This document shows, one piece after another, positions 12,280-22,504 of a stretch of 64,000 bases of DNA. This stretch comes from Macrotis lagotis (Eukaryota > Chordata > Mammalia > Peramelemorphia > Peramelidae). The stretch is from assembly GCF_037893015.1 (NCBI RefSeq), contig NC_133664.1, positions 127,826,478 through 127,890,477 of the forward strand, in the 5' to 3' direction. The first letter of the stretch is position 1. Each line of letters opens with the position of its first letter. The notes below the pieces were generated by a model that was given only the letters and a program-made list of their open reading frames with translations, did no database searches and was not told where the DNA came from. The position numbers and the translations under genes are program-made.

Positions 12280-12895
12280 TCCCTTCATACTGATATTGTA
12301 GAAGTAGGAATCTAGAAGCCTTGGCAAAAGCATTGAATACTTTGACCCACTTCTTTTAAAAAAAGATTTCATTTGTTGTCCTGCTGCCACTACATAGACT
12401 GACTCACACAGTCACCCCCAAAGTCCAAGGCTACAATTGTTCAATGAACATAACACCTTCTCAAGTAGCTGCATTTTAATTCATATCCGTATTTATATCA
12501 AAGGCTTCACATTATTCATTCATTAAAACTCCTGCCCCAATTCTCTTTCAACACCTTCCACCCACAAATATCTTTGAGGAAGGGACCAGCACAAATTTCT
12601 TTAATGCCCTAGCCTTTTGCAAAGGAACTTTTATTTTGTGTATCATGTATTTAGGGATTAAAATGAACAGTTATGTATTTGGAAACCAAAGAGGATTATT
12701 AAAATAAATCATAAATAAATGAAGTGTTAAGAAATGTGTGTGAATGTTTTTACACACAAATGAATGATAGTCATCACCTCTCTTTGGAAAATGGTATTTA
12801 CAAGGTGACTGGTAGTATTTAAGGGGCCACCTCCTTATCTCTCTATATTGACTCCATTGTTACTTTGTCTTTATTTTGCACAATAAGAATTCACA
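12280..12895. other. Intergenic, nothing recognised
   Basis: AT-rich sequence between the SINE and a MIR fragment. It contains no coding frame or repeat that I can name. Confidence 0.35.
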
Positions 12896-12899
12896 TTTA

Positions 12900-13055
12900 T
12901 ATTGCCATAGTTTGGTGTTTTTAACTTCACTTAACAGATGAGAAAAATGATGTCTCATAGAGAGAAAGTTCATTGTGATATAGTTCTTAAGAGTATCAAA
13001 TGAGATTTGAATACAGGTCCTCTCCACTTCAGATCACCCACCATACCACATTGTC
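12900..13055 (-). mobile_element. MIR-type SINE
   Basis: CACTTAACAGATGAGAAAAATGATG, then GAGATTTGAATACAGGTCCTC, then CACCATACCACATTGTC give the reverse-strand MIR order. Confidence 0.65.
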
Positions 13056-13059
13056 TCCA

Positions 13060-13968
13060 TGAACGGAAATAGCTGAGGGGTGAAAATTTTGGAGGGTATT
13101 TTTGTCTTCTTCTCTTTCCATGGGTCTAAATGTAGCCACATATCATCTCTAAAAATATCATACCATGAGAATAAGCATAAAATTTCATTATTCCTGTAAA
13201 TATCCCCCAAAAGTCTATATTTGGTTGATAATATAATAAAAAATAAACATGTTATATAATGCAGGGTAATGTGTTAAAATAAGCCCAAAAGATAAAACAT
13301 CTTAAAAATTAGCACATTGCTCTCTATTTATATTTTCCAAACTCCAATTATCTCATTAAATGGATTGTTTTATATTCTAGGCAACATACCATTATAGCAT
13401 CTAGACTCTATCTTACTATAAATTTTGGTTCTATTTTAATGGATCTATTTTTAGCAAAATTCATAATGCAACATTTTGGGGGATAATCCTATTTCCCAGA
13501 AACCAAAACCATTTTATTTGACTCCTTGAAGAAAACTTGTACTGCAATACTCTGCAGAGTCCTTTCTTTCCTCCATGATTTAAAAATCAGTGATGATGTT
13601 TTTAGAGAAAAAGATGATGAAGTAGGTAGATAAGAGAACAAATGAAATGGATCCATTCCACCTGACAATGATTTTTATTTTTTGCTTGTTGAAATCAAGT
13701 TATCTAGACTTTCATTTTGAATGCTATAGCAAAGTCAGAAGTTTCTGCTAAGCACTATACTGTACAAGGGCACATTTTCTTTCCATTTACTTCTTAAAAC
13801 AATCCTGTGCTTTTTCAAAGTATATGAATTTATTTTCCTTTACTCTACAATAATAGTCTCTGACAATCCAAGGCTCCTGACAATTAAAAAGTCTGCATTT
13901 GAAGACAAGATGAAAAAAACAGAATTTGATAAAGTTCTTTATAGACACAAATCAAATGTATATATCCA
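13060..13968. other. Intergenic, nothing recognised
   Basis: Very AT-rich. The left edge of the L1 fragment that follows could begin a little earlier than shown. Confidence 0.35.
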
Positions 13969-13969
13969 T

Positions 13970-15605
13970 AAAAAAATTTCCCAATTTTCTGCTTTTCTTC
14001 TGGTCTGGGCTGCACTTGTTTTATTTCTGCAAAGTCTTTTTAATTTAATGCAATTGAAATTATCCATTTTATACCTCACACTGTTCTCTCTCTCATTTAT
14101 TCACTAATTGTTTCCCTATCCATAACTCTGATGGGCAATATGTTCCATGTTATTCAGATTTTCTTGTAATATATTTCTTTATATCAAGGTCATGTATCTA
14201 TTTTGCTCTTATCTTGGTAAATGTATAAGACATTGGTCTATGTCCAATTTCTGTCAGATGGCCTTTCAGTTTTCCTGGCAATTTTAACCAGTAATGAATC
14301 CCAAACTTATATGTTTATATTTGTCAAATACAAGGTTACTATATTTGTTGCTGTAAACTATAGCTCTACTCTGTTCCACTGATCTACTTTCTATTTCTTA
14401 GCTGGTGCCAGATAGTTTTAATAATTACTGCCATATGATATAGTTTATGATCTGGTATGGCTAAACTTCATCCTTTACATTTTTTCATTAGTTCCTTTGA
14501 TATTTAATTTTTATTCTTTTAAATGAATTTTATTATTTTTTAAATCAGTAATTAGGTAATTCAGTAATTAATATTTCAGGATAGTATTGAATATATAATT
14601 TATATACAATTGTCATTTTTATTATATTATCCCTGCACATTCTTAAACAATATTTCTCCTATTATTTAAATATGATTTTATTTGTATAAATTATTTTTAT
14701 ATAATTTTGTTCACATAACTCCTGGTAGGTGTATTCCCAGGTATTTTATACTGTCTATAGTTATTTTAAATAGAATATCTCTTACTATTTCTTCTTTCAA
14801 GGTTTCATTTGTGATATATAGAGAGTGCTGGTGATTTATCTGGATTTATTTTATATCCTTCTATTTTGCTAACAATTATTGTTTCAACTGACTTTTTAGT
14901 TTAGTTTTGGGATTTTCCAAGTATACCATTATATCATCTGTAAAAAGAGATAGTTTTATTACCTTATTCCCTATTCTGATTCCCTCTTTCTTTTTTTCTT
15001 CTCTTATTGCTATTGCTAAAAGTTCCAATATAATGTTGAATAATACTTATGACAGTAAGAATTCTTGTTTCACATCTGATCTGATTGGGAAGCTTATTCT
15101 TACTACAAATAGTACTAGCTGATAGCTTTAGGTAAATACTTTTATCAATTTAAGGGGAAAAAATCCATTTATACATATACTTTGAAACTTTTAATAAAAT
15201 GATTATTGTACTTTATCAAAAGCCTTTTCTGCATCTACTGATATAATATGGGTTGTTTAGTTTTATTATTGATATAATCAATAAGTTAATAATTTTGCTT
15301 ATGTTAAAACTTTTTCTGCATTCCTTATATAAATCCTGCTTGGTCATAATGTATGACATTGTTATAATCTTTTAGCTAGTATTTTATTTTGAATTTTTTC
15401 ATCCATATTCATTAATGAAATTGGTCTATAATTTTCTTTCTCTGTTTTTACTCTTTCTGATTTAAAAATCAGTGTCATATTTGTTTCAAAAAAGGAGTTT
15501 AGTAGGATCCCTTCTTTGCCTGTTATTCCAAATCATGTATTTAATTTGGAATTTAATATTGGAATCTTTAAATGTTTGATAGAATTCACTTGTAAATCCA
15601 TCTCC
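13970..15605 (-). mobile_element. L1 LINE ORF2 fragment
   Basis: Reads as reverse-complement L1 ORF2: CTTCATTTCTAT-type and TTTTGCTAACAATTATTG-type wording, and the antisense frame at 14907-15122 mirrors the antisense frame of the other L1 at 23995-24228. The catalytic box is at 14933-14944 and reads F-T-D-D on the minus strand, so the expected alanine is changed. It lacks both L1 ends. Confidence 0.85.
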
Positions 15606-15766
15606 TACTTAACCCTCTGAACCTAACACTGAGTTTTAGATGAAAGTTTAGGTAAAAGTTCTTGTGGTGAAAACTCCTGAGGCCCTGAAGTAAAAGTTTG
15701 TGAGGTGAAAGCTTTTGAAATCTATTTGTCTTCCCAAAAGAGTTCCCCCAAAGCCTGGGGTTTGTA

Positions 15767-15852
15767 GATTCATCTGAATTAGCCTGAAGGTGTTTACATT
15801 TCACTTAACTCAAATCAAACCTCTGACCCTAGAGGGCCTGTCCTTCCTGAGC
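15767..15852 (+). repeat. Unidentified repeat, shared with 19463-19549
   Basis: GATTCATCTGAATTAGCCTG, TTTCACTTAACT, CTAGAGGGCC and CCTGAG recur in the same order at 19463-19549 with a few substitutions and small indels. Flanking sequence on both sides differs. Confidence 0.7.
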
Positions 15853-16012
15853 TCAAGTAGTTGCAGCAGGACAACAACATTATTCATTTATTTTTGCTGC
15901 TCTACGTTCATTCATCTTTTTGTTGTGGAGGAAATTTAGAATTTTCTTACAACTTCTCTATCGTCCCCAGAATACCTCTGTTTTAGGCACCAATACTTCC
16001 CTGGTCTGCTGC

Positions 16013-16070
16013 CAGGTACTCCTGACTCCAGGGCCGGTGCTCTAACCACTGTACCACCTAGCCACTCCCA
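16013..16070 (-). mobile_element. Truncated tRNA-derived SINE head
   Basis: Only the 5' head of the SINE is present, on the minus strand (TACTCCTGACTCCAGGGCCGG to CCACCTAGCCACTCCC). The body is missing and the left junction is abrupt at about 16013. Confidence 0.85.
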
Positions 16071-16089
16071 TATCTCTTTTTTGTAGTAA

Positions 16090-16285
16090 GGTCTAACAAG
16101 AACTGGATGATATAATGGTGGATAAAGCACTGGCCTAGGTCTGAATTTAAATCCATTCCCAGGCATTTACTAGCTGTGTGACCCTGGGCAAGCCATTTAG
16201 TCCCTACCTGTCTCAATGTCTTCATCTGTAGAATGTAGAATCCCCAGATTGTTATGTGAATAAATTGAGATAACACTTGCATTTT
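16090..16285 (+). mobile_element. MIR-type SINE
   Basis: TGGATAAAGCACTGGCCTAGG, ACTAGCTGTGTGACCCTGGGC and CTTCATCTGTAGAATGTAGAA in order. Confidence 0.75.
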
Positions 16286-16318
16286 GAATTACATAAAGCT
16301 TTTAAAGAAATGAAGGAT

Positions 16319-16453
16319 GGGAGGCAGCTATGTGGCACACCGGCCCTGGAGTCAGGTGTACCTGAGTTCAAATCTGACCTCAGACACTTAATAATTACCT
16401 GTGTGACCTTGTGCAAGCCACTTAACCCCATTTCCTTGCAAAAACTTAAAAAA
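16319..16453 (+). mobile_element. tRNA-derived SINE with 10-bp target duplication
   Basis: AATGAAGGAT occurs at 16309-16318 and again at 16454-16463, flanking the element exactly. About 18 bp around the head (between GGCACA and CCGGCCC) are missing relative to other copies. Confidence 0.93.
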
Positions 16454-16479
16454 AATGAAGGATAACTTAAATAACTAGA

Positions 16480-18307
16480 GGAATAGTCAGTGCTTGGAAC
16501 TGGTCCTTGCCAATATAATAAAAATGATAATACTGTGAAAATTAGTTTATGGTTTTAATACTATGCTAATCAAATTATCTAAGGAAGACTTTGTGGAATT
16601 CAATAAAATTATAGGTCATTCAGAAAATTAAAATATCTAGGACATTAAGGGAAATATTGAAAAGAGATAAGGAAGAAGGGGGAATAGTGCTTTCAGACCT
16701 CATAAAATAGCAGAAATAGACTATATCAAAACTAGAGGTGTTCAATATACAGACACTACAGAGTGCTGCTACAAATCAGATGAAAATATAATTGGTAAAA
16801 TTTAACAAAATAAATAAAAATACAATAGAACATAGATATTGTTAACATGTAGTTTCCCAAGTCAATACCAACAGGAACCCTTATGCATGGTTTGTGGCCC
16901 CCTTTTCTGTTTGAGTTTGATACCACTTATTCAAACTTGGTATTGATTTAAAAATTAGAAAAAATAAAGAGGCAGATCAATGAAAGAGACTGGATGATAG
17001 AGAATTAAACAATGAAACTCAATAACCCAGCATTCAATAAAGTAGAAAACAAATTTCCTAGGAATTATTTGATAAAAAATTATTTGACAAATTATTTGAA
17101 AAAACTAGAAAGAAACTTGATTGAAATTAAACTCAAAACACCCTAAGCCATATTCCATAATAAATTTTAAATGGATGAGCAATCCTAACATCAAAGATCA
17201 TGCCATAAAAATAAATAAAAGAGAAGTGGATTATATGCCTTTCACAGGTAGGAAAAATATTCTTAACCAAACGAGGAATGGAATTAATTCCAAAAAATAA
17301 AACAGATAGCTTTGATTACACAAAGCTGAATTGTGTAAATAGATTAATATACTTACAATAAGAAGGGAAAACAGACAAATGGGGGAAATATTTGTTTCAA
17401 AGCTTTCTGATAAAGGTTTGACATCAAAGCCACATAAGCAGTTAACCTATCTCTGTAAGTATATATATAAAGATAATTACATAGAGATGTAAAACAAAAG
17501 CCATAGATAAATGGTCAAAGTAAATGTTGAAACAATTATCAAAAGAAGAATTGTAAACTATTTGCAACCATATGAAAGGATGGTTTAAATCACTGACTTT
17601 AAGAAAAATGTAAATCCAAATAACACTGAAGTTTTACTTCACACACAAAGAAAACAAATGATGAAAATAGTTGTTAAGGAAAGAGGTATGAGAAGATACA
17701 TGCAATAATTCATTGTTGGTGAAGTTGTGAATCAGTACAACCATTTTGGAAAGCAATTTGGAATTATGCAAGTAAAATGACATAAATGACAATAACATTT
17801 GAAAATTCCACTATTAGGTTTACATTCTAAGAAGTCCATTGATAATAAGAAAATTTCCATAGTCAGCAAAGTATTTTCAAACACTTTTTGTGATAGCAAA
17901 GAATAGGAAACAAAGTTGATGCCTTTCAATTGGGAAATGACCAAATAAATTGTGGCACATTAATGAAATGGAATATTACTCTGCTGTAACAAATGAATAT
18001 GATGACATAATACATATGGAAAGTTATAGAAAGAGCTATATGAACTGATACAGAGTAAAGTAAGTAGAACCAAAAAAAAACAATATACATAATGATTAAA
18101 ACAGTGCAAGTATTAAAAAAATCACAAAAAATAATCAAAAGTAAAAGTATCAAAATTACAAAGGACAGTTCCAAAAAACATATTTGAAAAGAAGCTTCCA
18201 TCCATCCTTCAGCAAAAGTAGAACATTCACTAATCTATTCAATTGTGTTGATTACTGATGCTGACATTTTCTTCTTTTTAGTCTTTAAATATATACATAT
18301 AAGGGAC
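16480..18307 (+). mobile_element. L1 LINE 3' half, left part
   Basis: Degenerate ORF2 C-terminal coding and 3'UTR wording: GGAATATTACTCTGCTGTAA, TATGAACTGATACAGAGTAAAGTAAG and TTTCAATTGGGAAATGACC. It is interrupted at about 16740-16940 by the unidentified repeat and at 18308 by a solo LTR. Its 3' end resumes at 18601. Confidence 0.82.
16770..16930 (+). repeat. Unidentified interspersed repeat, copy 3 of 3, nested in L1
   Basis: GATGAAAATATAATTGG, AAATAAAAATACAATAG, TAGATATTGTTAACATGTAG and TTTGAGTTTGATACCACT match copies 1 and 2. L1 sequence is present on both sides, so this copy inserted after the L1. Confidence 0.65.
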
Positions 18308-18600
18308 TGTTGTGTGTGGAAGCACTGTAAAATTTCATCACCTAGTGTCCTCTAGCACCAGAGCATTATTTACTGGTTGATTGTAGAGTGCCACAGGAGT
18401 GGAAGTGGACCAGGAACTGGGGAGGATATTTAAGCACTTGTATTTGGTTTAATAAACAGAGATCTTGGAGAACTTTAGGGAGAACTTTAAGGAGAACTTG
18501 TCATCCTTGTCTCCCTTGTCTCCTGCCCCTTCAGTGTTAGACTGGGTAAGGATAAGCTAGCTGGCAGGAACCTAACACTTCCTGAGCAGCTAGCCTAACA
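18308..18600 (+). mobile_element. Solo endogenous retrovirus LTR inside L1 3'UTR
   Basis: Starts TGTTGTG and ends CCTAACA, giving TG...CA termini. TATA-like ATATTTAA is at 18426-18433 and AATAAA is at 18451-18456. The flanks GGGAC (18303-18307) and GGAAC (18601-18605) look like a 5-bp target duplication with one later change. L1 3'UTR sequence continues on the right side. At 293 bp it is short for an LTR. Confidence 0.65.
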
Positions 18601-18815
18601 GGAACATAATGTACATATATTTACATACACACACACATATGTGTGTGTTTGCATATATATATATATATATATATAGATATATATATATATATACCTATTT
18701 GTACATTGCACATATTTCTTAAACAGCATGGCTCTCTGGGAAGGGGACAGGAGGAAAAATGAGGAAATTATGATGTAAAAAAGGAAAAAGATCAATAAAA
18801 ATGTATTTTTAGAAA
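18601..18815 (+). mobile_element. L1 LINE 3' end, right part
   Basis: Continues the L1 3'UTR after the LTR: GGCTCTCTGGGAAGGGGACAG and GATCAATAAAAATGTATTTT are the terminal wording of marsupial L1s as I know them. It contains a (TA)n tract. Confidence 0.65.
18653..18693. repeat. (TA)n microsatellite
   Basis: TA dinucleotides with one GA interruption, directly after a TG/CA-rich stretch within the L1 3'UTR. Confidence 0.95.
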
Positions 18816-19460
18816 GATTATATTTGAAAATCATTTTTGCACACCTTAAAACATTACATAAATGCACGCTATTATAATTAGCATCATCATCATCTTATAC
18901 ATCTTTGAACACTGAAATGGAAATTCCTTTGACAACCCAGCTAAAATCCATCCTCTGAAACATGGAGGTCCTGACACAGCACTGAGTTACATGGTATACT
19001 GTCCTGTCAAAAAAAAAGACTTCTTGAGAGACCTTAACGATGACCTTTTGTGCCCCTCTTTTGAAACTCTTATTAATATGAAAATTATACTCACATAAGA
19101 TAACTAGTTTCTTTCATCTCCCTCTAAGCCTCTTCTTAAAAGGAATTTGACTTTTCTTCTATTCCAAACCTTTCAAAACTATTTTAGATAAAACAATGTT
19201 CAAGCACATTATCTTTTCACAACAGAAAAGAAAGGAGAATTGATTCATAGCAGGAAGGAGGGTAGAGGTTCATGGGAACTAACTTGACCCCTGGGTCTGA
19301 TTCTTGATTATGGAACCCAGAAATCAAGAAGAAACCAGTTTAAGAGCACCAGATATTTCCTAGGTCCCAGAAAAAGTCTTGTTACAGAGCTAACAGAAAA
19401 TGTTTAACCAACCTGGAGAATCAGAGCCCTTGGTCCCAGTCCTGTTCTGCTCCTTAATTC
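18816..19460. other. Intergenic, nothing recognised
   Basis: No gene. The sequence at 19230-19460 leads into the shared unidentified repeat but does not match the left flank of its partner at 15.6 kb. Confidence 0.35.
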
Positions 19461-19462
19461 TT

Positions 19463-19549
19463 GATTCATCTGAATCAGCCTGAAGATGTGTTTATATTTC
19501 ACTTAACTAAAGCCAAACCACAGGTCCTAGAGGGCCCATCCTACCTGAG
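19463..19549 (+). repeat. Unidentified repeat, shared with 15767-15852
   Basis: Second copy of the 86-87-bp segment that begins GATTCATCTGAATCAGCCTG and ends CCTACCTGAG. Confidence 0.7.
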
Positions 19550-19554
19550 GACAG

Positions 19555-19700
19555 CTTTATCCCTTCATTTTTGGTTTGGAGACCTTAAACAAATCATTTC
19601 CTCTCTTTGCGCCTTATATTCTCCATCTATTTAAATGATAAGATTAATTGGAATTATTTCTAGGTTCCCTCTTGTGATTCCAAATCTCCTGTTTCTGGAG
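19555..19700 (+). mobile_element. MIR-type SINE
   Basis: ACAAATCATTTCCTCTCTTTG and TCTCCATCTATTTAAATGATAAG follow the MIR core and tail order. It is diverged. Confidence 0.55.
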
Positions 19701-19779
19701 ACCATTAAGATAAGAAGTAGGATATAGTGGGTAAAATTTAAAAGTAAAATATAAAAATAAAAACTTTCTGAATCCCTGA

Positions 19780-20030
19780 TAAAGCATGGCTGACTGGTGA
19801 AGTATTTAGAGTGCTTGGTCTGGAGTCAGGGAGACCCATCTCTGTGAGTTTAAATTCAGCCTCAGACAATAATTGTCTGGTCACTGGGCAAATCACTTAA
19901 TCTAGTTTTACCTCAGTTTCCTCATCTATAAAATGAGCCGGAAAAGGAAATGACAAACCACTCCAGTATATTTGGCAAGAAAACTTCAAATGACATTACA
20001 GAGTCAGATATGACTGAACCTACTGACCAT
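19780..20030 (+). mobile_element. Long CORE-type marsupial SINE (MAR1/MIR-like)
   Basis: Head GGTCTGGAGTCAGGGAGAC, body CACTGGGCAAATCACTTAATC, CTCAGTTTCCTCATCTATAAA and 3' part AACCACTCCAGTATATTTGGC are present in order. It is longer than the short SINE family because it includes the 'caaaccactccag...cagagtcagatatgactg' 3' segment. Confidence 0.85.
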
Positions 20031-20304
20031 CCCCCAGGTAACTCCTTAAGCTCAGAAGAACCTGGAGTACTCATATTGTATTTTTATTACCATTCTAAGA
20101 TGGATTAAGTTGTATGCCTAAAACATAACTGTTTATATCTAGTTTATATTGAGATTTCCCCACCTGAGGCAAAAAGTATGCTTTTAAAAAGGTTGACTAT
20201 CATTAGGAAAATTCCCTTTAGAAATAAAAAGAGTGTGGAGCAGAAATATGAGGCTATCTGTGGTCCCAAGGTCACAGCATTAGAGAAAAAGATTTGCATC
20301 TTCT

Positions 20305-20425
20305 AGAAGAATAGATCCTTGAAGCCAGGGATTTTTTGTTTTGTCTGCCTTTAGATCCCCAGCTCCTACCACATAGCACCTTATCCATAATAGGTAGATA
20401 ATTGTTGAATTTAATTGAATAGAAC
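20305..20425 (+). mobile_element. L2-type LINE tail fragment
   Basis: GCCAGGGATTTTTTGTTTTGTC, TAGATCCCCAGCTCC and TAATAGGTAGATAATTGTTGAAT resemble the terminal part of L2. Confidence 0.5.
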
Positions 20426-20429
20426 TACC

Positions 20430-22420
20430 AGTGAAAGCTGAGGCAAATTTGGTCTCTTAGACTGCCCTGTATGTTTTCATCAAAAATGACCTAAGAAGAA
20501 GACATACAGAAAATCATTTCTATTTAATTTAGGAATACAATATATTTTTTTTATTTTGTTTTCTGAAGCAAGCTGTTCTTATACTAATAGCAAAACAAGT
20601 CGACCAAGTCATCAATAAGGATTCTGACAAGGAAATGGGTTTTAGGATCAGTGTGGTCATTCTAACTGTACTCTTGCTCTGTAAATATTCATATCAGTTG
20701 AATTTGCATCATTTCTCATCAAATCACAAGTACATCACAGACCATAATTGGATCTCATTTATTTCATTTTCTTTTAAAGCCTTGTTCCTAAAACAACCAC
20801 AAACTCTGAATGTTTCCTAAGTCTTCTTTTAAAATGGCCTTTGAATTTTCCAGTTCCCAAATCATTTTTTAAACTATACTTGGAAGAATAATTAGGCATG
20901 ATTAATAACTGAATTCTCATTTCTAAGAAAAGCAGGTAGAGTTAGTACTTATATAATCCAATGAAACTAAGCTAATGACTTTGTATAATTCTCAGTATTG
21001 AATAGATCTCTGAGTTGGATAATACTAATACCTTTATTAATAATCAGAAGATATTAGGACAATATTCTTAGTTGGAACTTCAGAGAAAGAACTGAATTTC
21101 TTCTGTTAGTACAAAAAAAAAGATGCAATGGACTAGCACCCCATAAAACATGATCTCTATGAAAATAAAACATAACATATAGTTTTATGCTAAAATAGAG
21201 GACTTGTGTGTAGCCTTCACTTTTTATTCAAGCTAAATTCGTAAGGATCATACCATTATATTGCATAAATACAGTATATTCAGGTTTACCCAATTTTTTA
21301 TTATAACTATCCTAGTTATTGTAGATTTCACCGAGTAAATGTACTTTAAAATAATCTTAGAATATATATTATGCTCAAAATCTATGCCATGACAACAGAT
21401 AGATTTCATCCTCCAATAAATTTTCCCTTAGAGTAATACAGAGTACAGTGAGAACTATACAAAGAAAGTAACTCAGAACTTCTGAAGGATTTATGTGGCT
21501 TTAAACAAATTCATTTCGTTACAATATCTTAAATTTTTATTCTCAGGCTTCAATAAACATAGAGAAATAGAAAATCCCTCCATTAATTCTCACATAATAA
21601 AAATGAAGGTGCATCAGTTGGTAGCATATAAAACAAGTGAGTGATTCTATGCAATTCATCCATCTTTATTGCATTTAATGTTTTTAGTCAATGAAGACAT
21701 ATGTCCATGTGTGCATATTTATAAGGATTAAGGTAGAAAAAGAAACTAAAAGAGCAGATGGATTAGACAGACTCAAATAAATCAAATCTAAACTTTTATT
21801 TCCCATTCATTTGTTATCAATGGGTAGTAGAGCTTGTTCTATGTAGATATTATATCTCTAGCTTAATGAAGATAAATAGTTTAGCTTATTATAATCTTTT
21901 TTCTGAGAAGAATATGACTATTATGTAGCTCATTTGTATTATTCAATTCACTGTCATTGCAATCTACAGACAAATTTTCTTCTCCTGGGAGCAAATCAAG
22001 AAAAAATTAATGATAAGGAATCTCAAGCAGCAGAAATAACTAGGAAGTCATCTGCTTACCAAGCAAGTTTATTTTTATTTCAGAGATTAATTCATTCATA
22101 GACCATCAGCAAAGACTTTTACTGAATCTATTAAAGATGATCGAAATAAAGTGTTCTCTTATTTTCCTCAAAACTATAGGACTTCATTTTATCTATTCCT
22201 GGAGAAGAACTTGTTGAGGAGAGGAAAGGAATTGTGAGAAATGAATTAAAATATTCATGTCTCAAATCACCAATGAACCCATTTTTCTATATCAGACAAA
22301 ATAGTGGTATCATCAAAATAGATCTCTGATGATCTCTTGAAACTTTGACCCAACAACAAACACAACATGCAGGAAAATTACGCACTCCCCCACCACTACC
22401 TATATAAGTTTTCATTATTT
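20430..22420. other. Two kb of AT-rich sequence, nothing recognised
   Basis: This is one of the longer stretches of the window without a recognisable repeat. Short frames such as 20635-20820 (signal-peptide-like only by hydrophobic chance) have no support. It could be old decayed repeat or unique sequence. Confidence 0.35.
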
Positions 22421-22422
22421 TC

Positions 22423-22504
22423 AGTTGTGTTCAGTTCTTCTGACCCCATTCAGAGTTTTCTTGATTAAGCCACTGGAGTGGTTTGCCATTTCCTTCTCCT
22501 CCTT
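22423..22504 (-). mobile_element. CORE-type SINE fragment abutting L1
   Basis: CTTGATTAAGCCACTGGAGTGG and TTTGCCATTTCCTTCTCCT are the reversed 3' segment of the long SINE family. The sequence passes directly into L1 near 22505. Confidence 0.75.

Noticed and set aside
20635..20820. Short frame starting with a hydrophobic stretch that could pass for a signal peptide
   Set aside because: It is 61 residues long in AT-rich DNA, has no family match, no promoter, and hydrophobic stretches are expected by chance from T-rich sequence.
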